The notes beneath the pieces are model-generated. The model saw only the letters and a list, made by a program, of their open reading frames with translations. It was not told the DNA's origin and searched no databases. DNA of 64,000 nt from Auanema rhodensis. Its lineage: Eukaryota > Nematoda > Chromadorea > Rhabditida > Rhabditidae. The position numbers and the translations under genes were made by a program. Positions 21,514-35,705 of the stretch are shown here, in pieces. Position 1 is the stretch's first letter, and every line of letters starts with the position of its first letter. The stretch is from contig OZ059894.1 of the NCBI GenBank assembly GCA_964057225.1, positions 11,666,131 to 11,730,130 on the forward strand. The letters run 5' to 3'.

Positions 21514-21631
21514 GCTTACGACACCCGGGATTCCCAAGCCGTCTCCGATCCAAGTACTAACCGGGCCCAACGTTGCTTGACTTGCCAGATCGGACGGGAT
21601 GGCGTACTTTCAACGTGGTATGGTCGTAAGC
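21514..21631 (-). rRNA. 5S rRNA (5Sa, unit 7)
   Basis: Complete copy. Confidence 0.98.
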
Positions 21632-21873
21632 AATGTTATATTCTTCATTATCAGTTATATCACTCTAAATCTTGTTGTTAATAGTTAGGACCACAAAGAA
21701 AACAACAGGAACAGTAACAAATGAAATGCCCAAACTTTACAGTGTTCGAGTTATTTACAGTATCTAAGACTACCTCTGTCGTGTTATTAGAGCAAACATT
21801 CGATTAACAACAACTTTTTTTTAGTTATCAAAGCTTTTTTATTTCTTCAAAAAATTTCAAATAAAATATAAAA

Positions 21874-21991
21874 GCTTACGACACCCGGGATTCCCAAGCC
21901 GTCTCCGATCCAAGTACTAACCGGGCCCAACGTTGCTTGACTTGCCAGATCGGACGGGATGGCGTACTTTCAACGTGGTATGGTCGTAAGC
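21874..21991 (-). rRNA. 5S rRNA (5Sb, unit 7)
   Basis: Complete copy. Confidence 0.98.
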
Positions 21992-22133
21992 AATGTCATA
22001 TTCTTCATTATCAGTTATATCACTCTAAATCTTGTTGTTAATAGATACGACCACAAAGAAAACAACAGGAACAGTAACAATAACAAAAAAAATTTTTTTT
22101 TCACCTATGTGTCTAAAGGTTAGCCATGTATCC

Positions 22134-22179
<46 letters not shown>

Positions 22180-23361
22180 ACAGTAAAAAGTCCAATCAAG
22201 AGAGAAATTTTTTCAACACATAGTTGTTGTTTTTTTAAATATCATTGTTTTTCCTCATAACTCGGTTTAAACTCGTTCTAACCCGTTGAAATACGTCTAG
22301 AAAGTCTTTATAACATGCATATGTATGATAGAACTTCATATTTATTGTAATAGAAAATTTTATTTTCAGACGTCTTGGTTAACAATGATATGTTTTACCC
22401 CCTTATAATTTTTATCATAATGTTCCTTATACGGAACGCTCAATGAAACTTGCTTCCAGAAAAATTTCTTTCTATTTTTTCTTCATATGTACGTAGATAC
22501 TATAGAGAACTATGATAGAAAACTTTAACATTCACGAAATCATCATTTCTCATTACGCTACGGAGGTTTAAAAAGCTGTGTTTTACCTTATAATAGACCG
22601 GAAAACCCTTGTGTTAAAACTGGACCGTTTTTACACATATAAAAATGTCCCGTATTCGGGACCCTAATGTAACTTTTGATTCCCTATATTTTTTTTCATG
22701 AAATTTACAATCTACTGTAGAAAGAAGAATTATTTTTATAAAAACTGTAAATTTTTGAAAAATGAAAACAAAACGAAAACAAAAACAACTTTTTTTTGAA
22801 CATTTTCTCACACAAGGGTCCCCCCTTACCTACTTTTTTTCTCATTACTCGTTTCAACCTCATCCGATCACTCTGCAAACATGTTTAATCGTTCTAACTT
22901 GTTGAAATACGTCTTAAAAGTCTAAACAACATGCATATGCATAATAGAAACCACCCGAATAGGCCCCCACGCACTAAACGAGATATATACATTACCAGTA
23001 TAGTAATAGAACACATATTGAAGATTAATTCGATAAGAACAATTTATTGACGTAGAGAATGTTTGTTCCGAAAAACTACAATATTAAACTATAAAAGTAA
23101 CAAAAGCGTAGAGGCAGCAAAGACATGAATAAACATAAATGTAAATACAGAATTACCAGGTAGTACATAAGTATGACAAAAAATTATAAGAAAGCCATGA
23201 AAATAGAAGGTTTGTGAACAAATGAGAGGTACATCTTTGATCGTATAGTCATTTCTAAACCGTTCGTATGCTGCAGCATCGTCATAAGCGTCACTCAAGT
23301 TGAATTTCCATGTGTACTACACGATTTTCATTCTTATTGTTACATTCTTTCCCTGAGGGAA
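21992..23361. other. Long spacer, unit 8
   Basis: TA tract 22137-22177 (41 bp). The following T run is broken as gttgttgttttttt (near 22224). Confidence 0.9.
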
Positions 23362-23545
23362 TGGGCCGTTCCCGCCAGCAGTGCAAGAGCGGGTCGACCC
23401 GTGAGGTGGAGCTAGCAAGCCAGCATCTACCTCAAGTCTCAAAAATCGGTTAACCTTATTGTGAACCAATGGAACACATATCGAAGGTTAATTCGATAAG
23501 AACGATTACTACACTTTGATCTTAGCCAAAAGGCCGAGAAGCGAT
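23362..23545 (-). ncRNA. U2 snRNA (unit 8)
   Basis: Uninterrupted copy. One base differs just upstream of the gene (acatcat rather than acagcat near 23549), outside the RNA. Confidence 0.97.
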
Positions 23546-23988
23546 ACATCATAGCCATGAGTATCAAAGACATCAAGCAAATGTATCGTACTTGTTACGA
23601 GTGCACTCTCTCATTTGAATATAAAAGTGTGGTTTGACAATCTTGACTGTACAGGTCATAAATGGCTCATATAAACTGTGGATTTACTCAACTTTTGGAC
23701 TTATTTTTTTCTTATTCGAAGCGCTGCACTTTTTTCTATTCTTTTTATTCAAATACTTGTATATAGTTTTATATGTACGGTTGCAAAGTTTCCGAATATT
23801 TTATATATTTTTATACAATAATTAGGAGAAGGTTAATACAATGAAATCTCCCAACTTTACAGTGTTTGTATTGCTTACAGTATCTAGAACAACCACTCTT
23901 GTAATATTAGAGCACATATCAATCAACAACTTTTTCTAGTTATCAAAGCTTTTTTATTTCTTCAAGATATTTCAAATAAAATATAAAA

Positions 23989-24106
23989 GCTTACGACACC
24001 CGGGATTCCCAAGCCGTCTCCGATCCAAGTACTAACCGGGCCCAACGTTGCTTGACTTGCCAGATCGGACGGGATGGCGTACTTTCAACGTGGTATGGTC
24101 GTAAGC
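23989..24106 (-). rRNA. 5S rRNA (5Sa, unit 8)
   Basis: Complete copy. Confidence 0.98.
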
Positions 24107-24348
24107 AATGTTATATTCTTCATTATCAGTTATATCACTCTAAATCTTGTTGTTAATAGTTAGGACCACAAAGAAAACAACAGGAACAGTAACAAATGAA
24201 ATGCCCAAACTTTACAGTGTTCGAGTTATTTACAGTATCTAAGACTACCTCTGTCGTGTTATTAGAGCAAACATTCGATTAACAACAACTTTTTTTTAGT
24301 TATCAAAGCTTTTTTATTTCTTCAAAAAATTTCAAATAAAATATAAAA

Positions 24349-24466
24349 GCTTACGACACCCGGGATTCCCAAGCCGTCTCCGATCCAAGTACTAACCGGG
24401 CCCAACGTTGCTTGACTTGCCAGATCGGACGGGATGGCGTACTTTCAACGTGGTATGGTCGTAAGC
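24349..24466 (-). rRNA. 5S rRNA (5Sb, unit 8)
   Basis: Complete copy. Confidence 0.98.
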
Positions 24467-24608
24467 AATGTCATATTCTTCATTATCAGTTATATCACTC
24501 TAAATCTTGTTGTTAATAGATACGACCACAAAGAAAACAACAGGAACAGTAACAATAACAAAAAAAATTTTTTTTTCACCTATGTGTCTAAAGGTTAGCC
24601 ATGTATCC

Positions 24609-24660
<52 letters not shown>

Positions 24661-25842
24661 ACAGTAAAAAGTCCAATCAAGAGAGAAATTTTTTCAACAC
24701 ATAGTTGTTTTTTTTTTAAATATCATTGTTTTTCCTCATAACTCGGTTTAAACTCGTTCTAACCCGTTGAAATACGTCTAGAAAGTCTTTATAACATGCA
24801 TATGTATGATAGAACTTCATATTTATTGTAATAGAAAATTTTATTTTCAGACGTCTTGGTTAACAATGATATGTTTTACCCCCTTATAATTTTTATCATA
24901 ATGTTCCTTATACGGAACGCTCAATGAAACTTGCTTCCAGAAAAATTTCTTTCTATTTTTTCTTCATATGTACGTAGATACTATAGAGAACTATGATAGA
25001 AAACTTTAACATTCACGAAATCATCATTTCTCATTACGCTACGGAGGTTTAAAAAGCTGTGTTTTACCTTATAATAGACCGGAAAACCCTTGTGTTAAAA
25101 CTGGACCGTTTTTACACATATAAAAATGTCCCGTATTCGGGACCCTAATGTAACTTTTGATTCCCTATATTTTTTTTCATGAAATTTACAATCTACTGTA
25201 GAAAGAAGAATTATTTTTATAAAAACTGTAAATTTTTGAAAAATGAAAACAAAACGAAAACAAAAACAACTTTTTTTTGAACATTTTCTCACACAAGGGT
25301 CCCCCCTTACCTACTTTTTTTCTCATTACTCGTTTCAACCTCATCCGATCACTCTGCAAACATGTTTAATCGTTCTAACTTGTTGAAATACGTCTTAAAA
25401 GTCTAAACAACATGCATATGCATAATAGAAACCACCCGAATAGGCCCCCACGCACTAAACGAGATATATACATTACCAGTATAGTAATAGAACACATATT
25501 GAAGATTAATTCGATAAGAACAATTTATTGACGTAGAGAATGTTTGTTCCGAAAAACTACAATATTAAACTATAAAAGTAACAAAAGCGTAGAGGCAGCA
25601 AAGACATGAATAAACATAAATGTAAATACAGAATTACCAGGTAGTACATAAGTATGACAAAAAATTATAAGAAAGCCATGAAAATAGAAGGTTTGTGAAC
25701 AAATGAGAGGTACATCTTTGATCGTATAGTCATTTCTAAACCGTTCGTATGCTGCAGCATCGTCATAAGCGTCACTCAAGTTGAATTTCCATGTGTACTA
25801 CACGATTTTCATTCTTATTGTTACATTCTTTCCCTGAGGGAA
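24467..25842. other. Long spacer, unit 9
   Basis: TA tract 24612-24658 (47 bp). Otherwise as the reference. Confidence 0.9.
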
Positions 25843-26026
25843 TGGGCCGTTCCCGCCAGCAGTGCAAGAGCGGGTCGACCCGTGAGGTGGAGCTAGCAAG
25901 CCAGCATCTACCTCAAGTCTCAAAAATCGGTTAACCTTATTGTGAACCAATGGAACACATATCGAAGGTTAATTCGATAAGAACGATTACTACACTTTGA
26001 TCTTAGCCAAAAGGCCGAGAAGCGAT
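25843..26026 (-). ncRNA. U2 snRNA (unit 9)
   Basis: Uninterrupted copy. Confidence 0.97.
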
Positions 26027-26469
26027 ACAGCATAGCCATGAGTATCAAAGACATCAAGCAAATGTATCGTACTTGTTACGAGTGCACTCTCTCATTTGAA
26101 TATAAAAGTGTGGTTTGACAATCTTGACTGTACAGGTCATAAATGGCTCATATAAACTGTGGATTTACTCAACTTTTGGACTTATTTTTTTCTTATTCGA
26201 AGCGCTGCACTTTTTTCTATTCTTTTTATTCAAATACTTGTATATAGTTTTATATGTACGGTTGCAAAGTTTCCGAATATTTTATATATTTTTATACAAT
26301 AATTAGGAGAAGGTTAATACAATGAAATCTCCCAACTTTACAGTGTTTGTATTGCTTACAGTATCTAGAACAACCACTCTTGTAATATTAGAGCACATAT
26401 CAATCAACAACTTTTTCTAGTTATCAAAGCTTTTTTATTTCTTCAAGATATTTCAAATAAAATATAAAA

Positions 26470-26587
26470 GCTTACGACACCCGGGATTCCCAAGCCGTCT
26501 CCGATCCAAGTACTAACCGGGCCCAACGTTGCTTGACTTGCCAGATCGGACGGGATGGCGTACTTTCAACGTGGTATGGTCGTAAGC
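26470..26587 (-). rRNA. 5S rRNA (5Sa, unit 9)
   Basis: Complete copy. Confidence 0.98.
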
Positions 26588-26829
26588 AATGTTATATTCT
26601 TCATTATCAGTTATATCACTCTAAATCTTGTTGTTAATAGTTAGGACCACAAAGAAAACAACAGGAACAGTAACAAATGAAATGCCCAAACTTTACAGTG
26701 TTCGAGTTATTTACAGTATCTAAGACTACCTCTGTCGTGTTATTAGAGCAAACATTCGATTAACAACAACTTTTTTTTAGTTATCAAAGCTTTTTTATTT
26801 CTTCAAAAAATTTCAAATAAAATATAAAA

Positions 26830-26947
26830 GCTTACGACACCCGGGATTCCCAAGCCGTCTCCGATCCAAGTACTAACCGGGCCCAACGTTGCTTGACTTG
26901 CCAGATCGGACGGGATGGCGTACTTTCAACGTGGTATGGTCGTAAGC
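26830..26947 (-). rRNA. 5S rRNA (5Sb, unit 9)
   Basis: Complete copy. Confidence 0.98.
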
Positions 26948-28303
26948 AATGTCATATTCTTCATTATCAGTTATATCACTCTAAATCTTGTTGTTAATAG
27001 ATACGACCACAAAGAAAACAACAGGAACAGTAACAATAACAAAAAAAATTTTTTTTTCACCTATGTGTCTAAAGGTTAGCCATGTATCCGTTTATATATA
27101 TATATATATATATATATATCAACAGTAAAAAGTCCAATCAAGAGAGAAATTTTTTCAACACATAGTTGTTTTTTTTTTAAATATCATTGTTTTTCCTCAT
27201 AACTCGGTTTAAACTCGTTCTAACCCGTTGAAATACGTCTAGAAAGTCTTTATAACATGCATATGTATGATAGAACTTCATATTTATTGTAATAGAAAAT
27301 TTTATTTTCAGACGTCTTGGTTAACAATGATATGTTTTACCCCCTTATAATTTTTATCATAATGTTCCTTATACGGAACGCTCAATGAAACTTGCTTCCA
27401 GAAAAATTTCTTTCTATTTTTTCTTCATATGTACGTAGATACTATAGAGAACTATGATAGAAAACTTTAACATTCACGAAATCATCATTTCTCATTACGC
27501 TACGGAGGTTTAAAAAGCTGTGTTTTACCTTATAATAGACCGGAAAACCCTTGTGTTAAAACTGGACCGTTTTTACACATATAAAAATGTCCCGTATTCG
27601 GGACCCTAATGTAACTTTTGATTCCCTATATTTTTTTTCATGAAATTTACAATCTACTGTAGAAAGAAGAATTATTTTTATAAAAACTGTAAATTTTTGA
27701 AAAATGAAAACAAAACGAAAACAAAAACAACTTTTTTTTGAACATTTTCTCACACAAGGGTCCCCCCTTACCTACTTTTTTTCTCATTACTCGTTTCAAC
27801 CTCATCCGATCACTCTGCAAACATGTTTAATCGTTCTAACTTGTTGAAATACGTCTTAAAAGTCTAAACAACATGCATATGCATAATAGAAACCACCCGA
27901 ATAGGCCCCCACGCACTAAACGAGATATATACATTACCAGTATAGTAATAGAACACATATTGAAGATTAATTCGATAAGAACAATTTATTGACGTAGAGA
28001 ATGTTTGTTCCGAAAAACTACAATATTAAACTATAAAAGTAACAAAAGCGTAGAGGCAGCAAAGACATGAATAAACATAAATGTAAATACAGAATTACCA
28101 GGTAGTACATAAGTATGACAAAAAATTATAAGAAAGCCATGAAAATAGAAGGTTTGTGAACAAATGAGAGGTACATCTTTGATCGTATAGTCATTTCTAA
28201 ACCGTTCGTATGCTGCAGCATCGTCATAAGCTTCACTCAAGTTGAATTTCCATGTGTACTACACGATTTTCATTCTTATTGTTACATTCTTTCCCTGAGG
28301 GAA
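26948..28303. other. Long spacer, unit 10
   Basis: Shortest TA tract in the window, 27093-27119 (27 bp). Also gcttcactc (near 28232), where others read gcgtcactc. Confidence 0.9.
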
Positions 28304-28487
28304 TGGGCCGTTCCCGCCAGCAGTGCAAGAGCGGGTCGACCCGTGAGGTGGAGCTAGCAAGCCAGCATCTACCTCAAGTCTCAAAAATCGGTTAACCTTA
28401 TTGTGAACCAATGGAACACATATCGAAGGTTAATTCGATAAGAACGATTACTACACTTTGATCTTAGCCAAAAGGCCGAGAAGCGAT
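28304..28487 (-). ncRNA. U2 snRNA (unit 10)
   Basis: Uninterrupted copy. Confidence 0.97.
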
Positions 28488-28930
28488 ACAGCATAGCCAT
28501 GAGTATCAAAGACATCAAGCAAATGTATCGTACTTGTTACGAGTGCACTCTCTCATTTGAATATAAAAGTGTGGTTTGACAATCTTGACTGTACAGGTCA
28601 TAAATGGCTCATATAAACTGTGGATTTACTCAACTTTTGGACTTATTTTTTTCTTATTCGAAGCGCTGCACTTTTTTCTATTCTTTTTATTCAAATACTT
28701 GTATATAGTTTTATATGTACGGTTGCAAAGTTTCCGAATATTTTATATATTTTTATACAATAATTAGGAGAAGGTTAATACAATGAAATCTCCCAACTTT
28801 ACAGTGTTTGTATTGCTTACAGTATCTAGAACAACCACTCTTGTAATATTAGAGCACATATCAATCAACAACTTTTTCTAGTTATCAAAGCTTTTTTATT
28901 TCTTCAAGATATTTCAAATAAAATATAAAA

Positions 28931-29048
28931 GCTTACGACACCCGGGATTCCCAAGCCGTCTCCGATCCAAGTACTAACCGGGCCCAACGTTGCTTGACTT
29001 GCCAGATCGGACGGGATGGCGTACTTTCAACGTGGTATGGTCGTAAGC
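28931..29048 (-). rRNA. 5S rRNA (5Sa, unit 10)
   Basis: Complete copy. Confidence 0.98.
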
Positions 29049-29290
29049 AATGTTATATTCTTCATTATCAGTTATATCACTCTAAATCTTGTTGTTAATA
29101 GTTAGGACCACAAAGAAAACAACAGGAACAGTAACAAATGAAATGCCCAAACTTTACAGTGTTCGAGTTATTTACAGTATCTAAGACTACCTCTGTCGTG
29201 TTATTAGAGCAAACATTCGATTAACAACAACTTTTTTTTAGTTATCAAAGCTTTTTTATTTCTTCAAAAAATTTCAAATAAAATATAAAA

Positions 29291-29408
29291 GCTTACGACA
29301 CCCGGGATTCCCAAGCCGTCTCCGATCCAAGTACTAACCGGGCCCAACGTTGCTTGACTTGCCAGATCGGACGGGATGGCGTACTTTCAACGTGGTATGG
29401 TCGTAAGC
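29291..29408 (-). rRNA. 5S rRNA (5Sb, unit 10)
   Basis: Complete copy. Confidence 0.98.
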
Positions 29409-29550
29409 AATGTCATATTCTTCATTATCAGTTATATCACTCTAAATCTTGTTGTTAATAGATACGACCACAAAGAAAACAACAGGAACAGTAACAATAA
29501 CAAAAAAAATTTTTTTTTCACCTATGTGTCTAAAGGTTAGCCATGTATCC

Positions 29551-29614
<64 letters not shown>

Positions 29615-30796
29615 ACAGTAAAAAGTCCAATCAAGAGAGAAATTTTTTCAACACATAGTTGTTTTTTTTTTAAATATCATTGTTTTTCCTCATAACTCGG
29701 TTTAAACTCGTTCTAACCCGTTGAAATACGTCTAGAAAGTCTTTATAACATGCATATGTATGATAGAACTTCATATTTATTGTAATAGAAAATTTTATTT
29801 TCAGACGTCTTGGTTAACAATGATATGTTTTACCCCCTTATAATTTTTATCATAATGTTCCTTATACGGAACGCTCAATGAAACTTGCTTCCAGAAAAAT
29901 TTCTTTCTATTTTTTCTTCATATGTACGTAGATACTATAGAGAACTATGATAGAAAACTTTAACATTCACGAAATCATCATTTCTCATTACGCTACGGAG
30001 GTTTAAAAAGCTGTGTTTTACCTTATAATAGACCGGAAAACCCTTGTGTTAAAACTGGACCGTTTTTACACATATAAAAATGTCCCGTATTCGGGACCCT
30101 AATGTAACTTTTGATTCCCTATATTTTTTTTCATGAAATTTACAATCTACTGTAGAAAGAAGAATTATTTTTATAAAAACTGTAAATTTTTGAAAAATGA
30201 AAACAAAACGAAAACAAAAACAACTTTTTTTTGAACATTTTCTCACACAAGGGTCCCCCCTTACCTACTTTTTTTCTCATTACTCGTTTCAACCTCATCC
30301 GATCACTCTGCAAACATGTTTAATCGTTCTAACTTGTTGAAATACGTCTTAAAAGTCTAAACAACATGCATATGCATAATAGAAACCACCCGAATAGGCC
30401 CCCACGCACTAAACGAGATATATACATTACCAGTATAGTAATAGAACACATATTGAAGATTAATTCGATAAGAACAATTTATTGACGTAGAGAATGTTTG
30501 TTCCGAAAAACTACAATATTAAACTATAAAAGTAACAAAAGCGTAGAGGCAGCAAAGACATGAATAAACATAAATGTAAATACAGAATTACCAGGTAGTA
30601 CATAAGTATGACAAAAAATTATAAGAAAGCCATGAAAATAGAAGGTTTGTGAACAAATGAGAGGTACATCTTTGATCGTATAGTCATTTCTAAACCGTTC
30701 GTATGCTGCAGCATCGTCATAAGCGTCACTCAAGTTGAATTTCCATGTGTACTACACGATTTTCATTCTTATTGTTACATTCTTTCCCTGAGGGAA
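29409..30796. other. Long spacer, unit 11
   Basis: Long TA tract, 29554-29612 (59 bp). Otherwise as the reference. Confidence 0.9.
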
Positions 30797-30980
30797 TGGG
30801 CCGTTCCCGCCAGCAGTGCAAGAGCGGGTCGACCCGTGAGGTGGAGCTAGCAAGCCAGCATCTACCTCAAGTCTCAAAAATCGGTTAACCTTATTGTGAA
30901 CCAATGGAACACATATCGAAGGTTAATTCGATAAGAACGATTACTACACTTTGATCTTAGCCAAAAGGCCGAGAAGCGAT
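30797..30980 (-). ncRNA. U2 snRNA (unit 11)
   Basis: Uninterrupted copy. Confidence 0.97.
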
Positions 30981-31423
30981 ACAGCATAGCCATGAGTATC
31001 AAAGACATCAAGCAAATGTATCGTACTTGTTACGAGTGCACTCTCTCATTTGAATATAAAAGTGTGGTTTGACAATCTTGACTGTACAGGTCATAAATGG
31101 CTCATATAAACTGTGGATTTACTCAACTTTTGGACTTATTTTTTTCTTATTCGAAGCGCTGCACTTTTTTCTATTCTTTTTATTCAAATACTTGTATATA
31201 GTTTTATATGTACGGTTGCAAAGTTTCCGAATATTTTATATATTTTTATACAATAATTAGGAGAAGGTTAATACAATGAAATCTCCCAACTTTACAGTGT
31301 TTGTATTGCTTACAGTATCTAGAACAACCACTCTTGTAATATTAGAGCACATATCAATCAACAACTTTTTCTAGTTATCAAAGCTTTTTTATTTCTTCAA
31401 GATATTTCAAATAAAATATAAAA

Positions 31424-31541
31424 GCTTACGACACCCGGGATTCCCAAGCCGTCTCCGATCCAAGTACTAACCGGGCCCAACGTTGCTTGACTTGCCAGAT
31501 CGGACGGGATGGCGTACTTTCAACGTGGTATGGTCGTAAGC
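31424..31541 (-). rRNA. 5S rRNA (5Sa, unit 11)
   Basis: Complete copy. Confidence 0.98.
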
Positions 31542-31783
31542 AATGTTATATTCTTCATTATCAGTTATATCACTCTAAATCTTGTTGTTAATAGTTAGGA
31601 CCACAAAGAAAACAACAGGAACAGTAACAAATGAAATGCCCAAACTTTACAGTGTTCGAGTTATTTACAGTATCTAAGACTACCTCTGTCGTGTTATTAG
31701 AGCAAACATTCGATTAACAACAACTTTTTTTTAGTTATCAAAGCTTTTTTATTTCTTCAAAAAATTTCAAATAAAATATAAAA

Positions 31784-31901
31784 GCTTACGACACCCGGGA
31801 TTCCCAAGCCGTCTCCGATCCAAGTACTAACCGGGCCCAACGTTGCTTGACTTGCCAGATCGGACGGGATGGCGTACTTTCAACGTGGTATGGTCGTAAG
31901 C
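31784..31901 (-). rRNA. 5S rRNA (5Sb, unit 11)
   Basis: Complete copy. Confidence 0.98.
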
Positions 31902-32043
31902 AATGTCATATTCTTCATTATCAGTTATATCACTCTAAATCTTGTTGTTAATAGATACGACCACAAAGAAAACAACAGGAACAGTAACAATAACAAAAAA
32001 AATTTTTTTTTCACCTATGTGTCTAAAGGTTAGCCATGTATCC

Positions 32044-32089
<46 letters not shown>

Positions 32090-33271
32090 ACAGTAAAAAG
32101 TCCAATCAAGAGAGAAATTTTTTCAACACATAGTTGTTTTTTTTTTAAATATCATTGTTTTTCCTCATAACTCGGTTTAAACTCGTTCTAACCCGTTGAA
32201 ATACGTCTAGAAAGTCTTTATAACATGCATATGTATGATAGAACTTCATATTTATTGTAATAGAAAATTTTATTTTCAGACGTCTTGGTTAACAATGATA
32301 TGTTTTACCCCCTTATAATTTTTATCATAATGTTCCTTATACGGAACGCTCAATGAAACTTGCTTCCAGAAAAATTTCTTTCTATTTTTTCTTCATATGT
32401 ACGTAGATACTATAGAGAACTATGATAGAAAACTTTAACATTCACGAAATCATCATTTCTCATTACGCTACGGAGGTTTAAAAAGCTGTGTTTTACCTTA
32501 TAATAGACCGGAAAACCCTTGTGTTAAAACTGGACCGTTTTTACACATATAAAAATGTCCCGTATTCGGGACCCTAATGTAACTTTTGATTCCCTATATT
32601 TTTTTTCATGAAATTTACAATCTACTGTAGAAAGAAGAATTATTTTTATAAAAACTGTAAATTTTTGAAAAATGAAAACAAAACGAAAACAAAAACAACT
32701 TTTTTTTGAACATTTTCTCACACAAGGGTCCCCCCTTACCTACTTTTTTTCTCATTACTCGTTTCAACCTCATCCGATCACTCTGCAAACATGTTTAATC
32801 GTTCTAACTTGTTGAAATACGTCTTAAAAGTCTAAACAACATGCATATGCATAATAGAAACCACCCGAATAGGCCCCCACGCACTAAACGAGATATATAC
32901 ATTACCAGTATAGTAATAGAACACATATTGAAGATTAATTCGATAAGAACAATTTATTGACGTAGAGAATGTTTGTTCCGAAAAACTACAATATTAAACT
33001 ATAAAAGTAACAAAAGCGTAGAGGCAGCAAAGACATGAATAAACATAAATGTAAATACAGAATTACCAGGTAGTACATAAGTATGACAAAAAATTATAAG
33101 AAAGCCATGAAAATAGAAGGTTTGTGAACAAATGAGAGGTACATCTTTGATCGTATAGTCATTTCTAAACCGTTCGTATGCTGCAGCATCGTCATAAGCG
33201 TCACTCAAGTTGAATTTCCATGTGTACTACACGATTTTCATTCTTATTGTTACATTCTTTCCCTGAGGGAA
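31902..33271. other. Long spacer, unit 12
   Basis: TA tract 32047-32087 (41 bp). Otherwise as the reference. Confidence 0.9.
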
Positions 33272-33455
33272 TGGGCCGTTCCCGCCAGCAGTGCAAGAGC
33301 GGGTCGACCCGTGAGGTGGAGCTAGCAAGCCAGCATCTACCTCAAGTCTCAAAAATCGGTTAACCTTATTGTGAACCAATGGAACACATATCGAAGGTTA
33401 ATTCGATAAGAACGATTACTACACTTTGATCTTAGCCAAAAGGCCGAGAAGCGAT
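33272..33455 (-). ncRNA. U2 snRNA (unit 12)
   Basis: Uninterrupted copy. Confidence 0.97.
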
Positions 33456-33898
33456 ACAGCATAGCCATGAGTATCAAAGACATCAAGCAAATGTATCGTA
33501 CTTGTTACGAGTGCACTCTCTCATTTGAATATAAAAGTGTGGTTTGACAATCTTGACTGTACAGGTCATAAATGGCTCATATAAACTGTGGATTTACTCA
33601 ACTTTTGGACTTATTTTTTTCTTATTCGAAGCGCTGCACTTTTTTCTATTCTTTTTATTCAAATACTTGTATATAGTTTTATATGTACGGTTGCAAAGTT
33701 TCCGAATATTTTATATATTTTTATACAATAATTAGGAGAAGGTTAATACAATGAAATCTCCCAACTTTACAGTGTTTGTATTGCTTACAGTATCTAGAAC
33801 AACCACTCTTGTAATATTAGAGCACATATCAATCAACAACTTTTTCTAGTTATCAAAGCTTTTTTATTTCTTCAAGATATTTCAAATAAAATATAAAA

Positions 33899-34016
33899 GC
33901 TTACGACACCCGGGATTCCCAAGCCGTCTCCGATCCAAGTACTAACCGGGCCCAACGTTGCTTGACTTGCCAGATCGGACGGGATGGCGTACTTTCAACG
34001 TGGTATGGTCGTAAGC
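33899..34016 (-). rRNA. 5S rRNA (5Sa, unit 12)
   Basis: Complete copy. Confidence 0.98.
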
Positions 34017-34258
34017 AATGTTATATTCTTCATTATCAGTTATATCACTCTAAATCTTGTTGTTAATAGTTAGGACCACAAAGAAAACAACAGGAACAGT
34101 AACAAATGAAATGCCCAAACTTTACAGTGTTCGAGTTATTTACAGTATCTAAGACTACCTCTGTCGTGTTATTAGAGCAAACATTCGATTAACAACAACT
34201 TTTTTTTAGTTATCAAAGCTTTTTTATTTCTTCAAAAAATTTCAAATAAAATATAAAA

Positions 34259-34376
34259 GCTTACGACACCCGGGATTCCCAAGCCGTCTCCGATCCAAGT
34301 ACTAACCGGGCCCAACGTTGCTTGACTTGCCAGATCGGACGGGATGGCGTACTTTCAACGTGGTATGGTCGTAAGC
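34259..34376 (-). rRNA. 5S rRNA (5Sb, unit 12)
   Basis: Complete copy. Confidence 0.98.
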
Positions 34377-34518
34377 AATGTCATATTCTTCATTATCAGT
34401 TATATCACTCTAAATCTTGTTGTTAATAGATACGACCACAAAGAAAACAACAGGAACAGTAACAATAACAAAAAAAATTTTTTTTTCACCTATGTGTCTA
34501 AAGGTTAGCCATGTATCC

Positions 34519-34572
<54 letters not shown>

Positions 34573-35705
34573 TTTTTTTTAAATATCATTGTTTTTCCTC
34601 ATAACTCGGTTTAAACTCGTTCTAACCCGTTGAAATACGTCTAGAAAGTCTTTATAACATGCATATGTATGATAGAACTTCATATTTATTGTAATAGAAA
34701 ATTTTATTTTCAGACGTCTTGGTTAACAATGATATGTTTTACCCCCTTATAATTTTTATCATAATGTTCCTTATACGGAACGCTCAATGAAACTTGCTTC
34801 CAGAAAAATTTCTTTCTATTTTTTCTTCATATGTACGTAGATACTATAGAGAACTATGATAGAAAACTTTAACATTCACGAAATCATCATTTCTCATTAC
34901 GCTACGGAGGTTTAAAAAGCTGTGTTTTACCTTATAATAGACCGGAAAACCCTTGTGTTAAAACTGGACCGTTTTTACACATATAAAAATGTCCCGTATT
35001 CGGGACCCTAATGTAACTTTTGATTCCCTATATTTTTTTTCATGAAATTTACAATCTACTGTAGAAAGAAGAATTATTTTTATAAAAACTGTAAATTTTT
35101 GAAAAATGAAAACAAAACGAAAACAAAAACAACTTTTTTTTGAACATTTTCTCACACAAGGGTCCCCCCTTACCTACTTTTTTTTTCATTACTCGTTTCA
35201 ACCTCATCCGATCACTCTGCAAACATGTTTAATCGTTCTAACTTGTTGAAATACGTCTTAAAAGTCTAAACAACATGCATATGCATAATAGAAACCACCC
35301 GAATAGGCCCCCACGCACTAAACGAGATATATACATTACCAGTATAGTAATAGAACACATATTGAAGATTAATTCGATAAGAACAATTTATTGACGTAGA
35401 GAATGTTTGTTCCGAAAAACTACAATATTAAACTATAAAAGTAACAAAAGCGTAGAGGCAGCAAAGACATGAATAAACATAAATGTAAATACAGAATTAC
35501 CAGGTAGTACATAAGTATGACAAAAAATTATAAGAAAGCCATGAAAATAGAAGGTTTGTGAACAAATGAGAGGTACATCTTTGATCGTATAGTCATTTCT
35601 AAACCGTTCGTATGCTGCAGCATCGTCATAAGCGTCACTCAAGTTGAATTTCCATGTGTACTACACGATTTTCATTCTTATTGTTACATTCTTTCCCTGA
35701 GGGAA
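34377..35705. other. Long spacer, unit 13, with a deletion
   Basis: TA tract 34522-34568 (47 bp) runs straight into the T run. The roughly 45 bp that normally follows the tract (caacagtaaaaag to cacatag) is missing. A second variant, tttttttttcatt near 35180, replaces tttttttctcatt. Confidence 0.9.
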
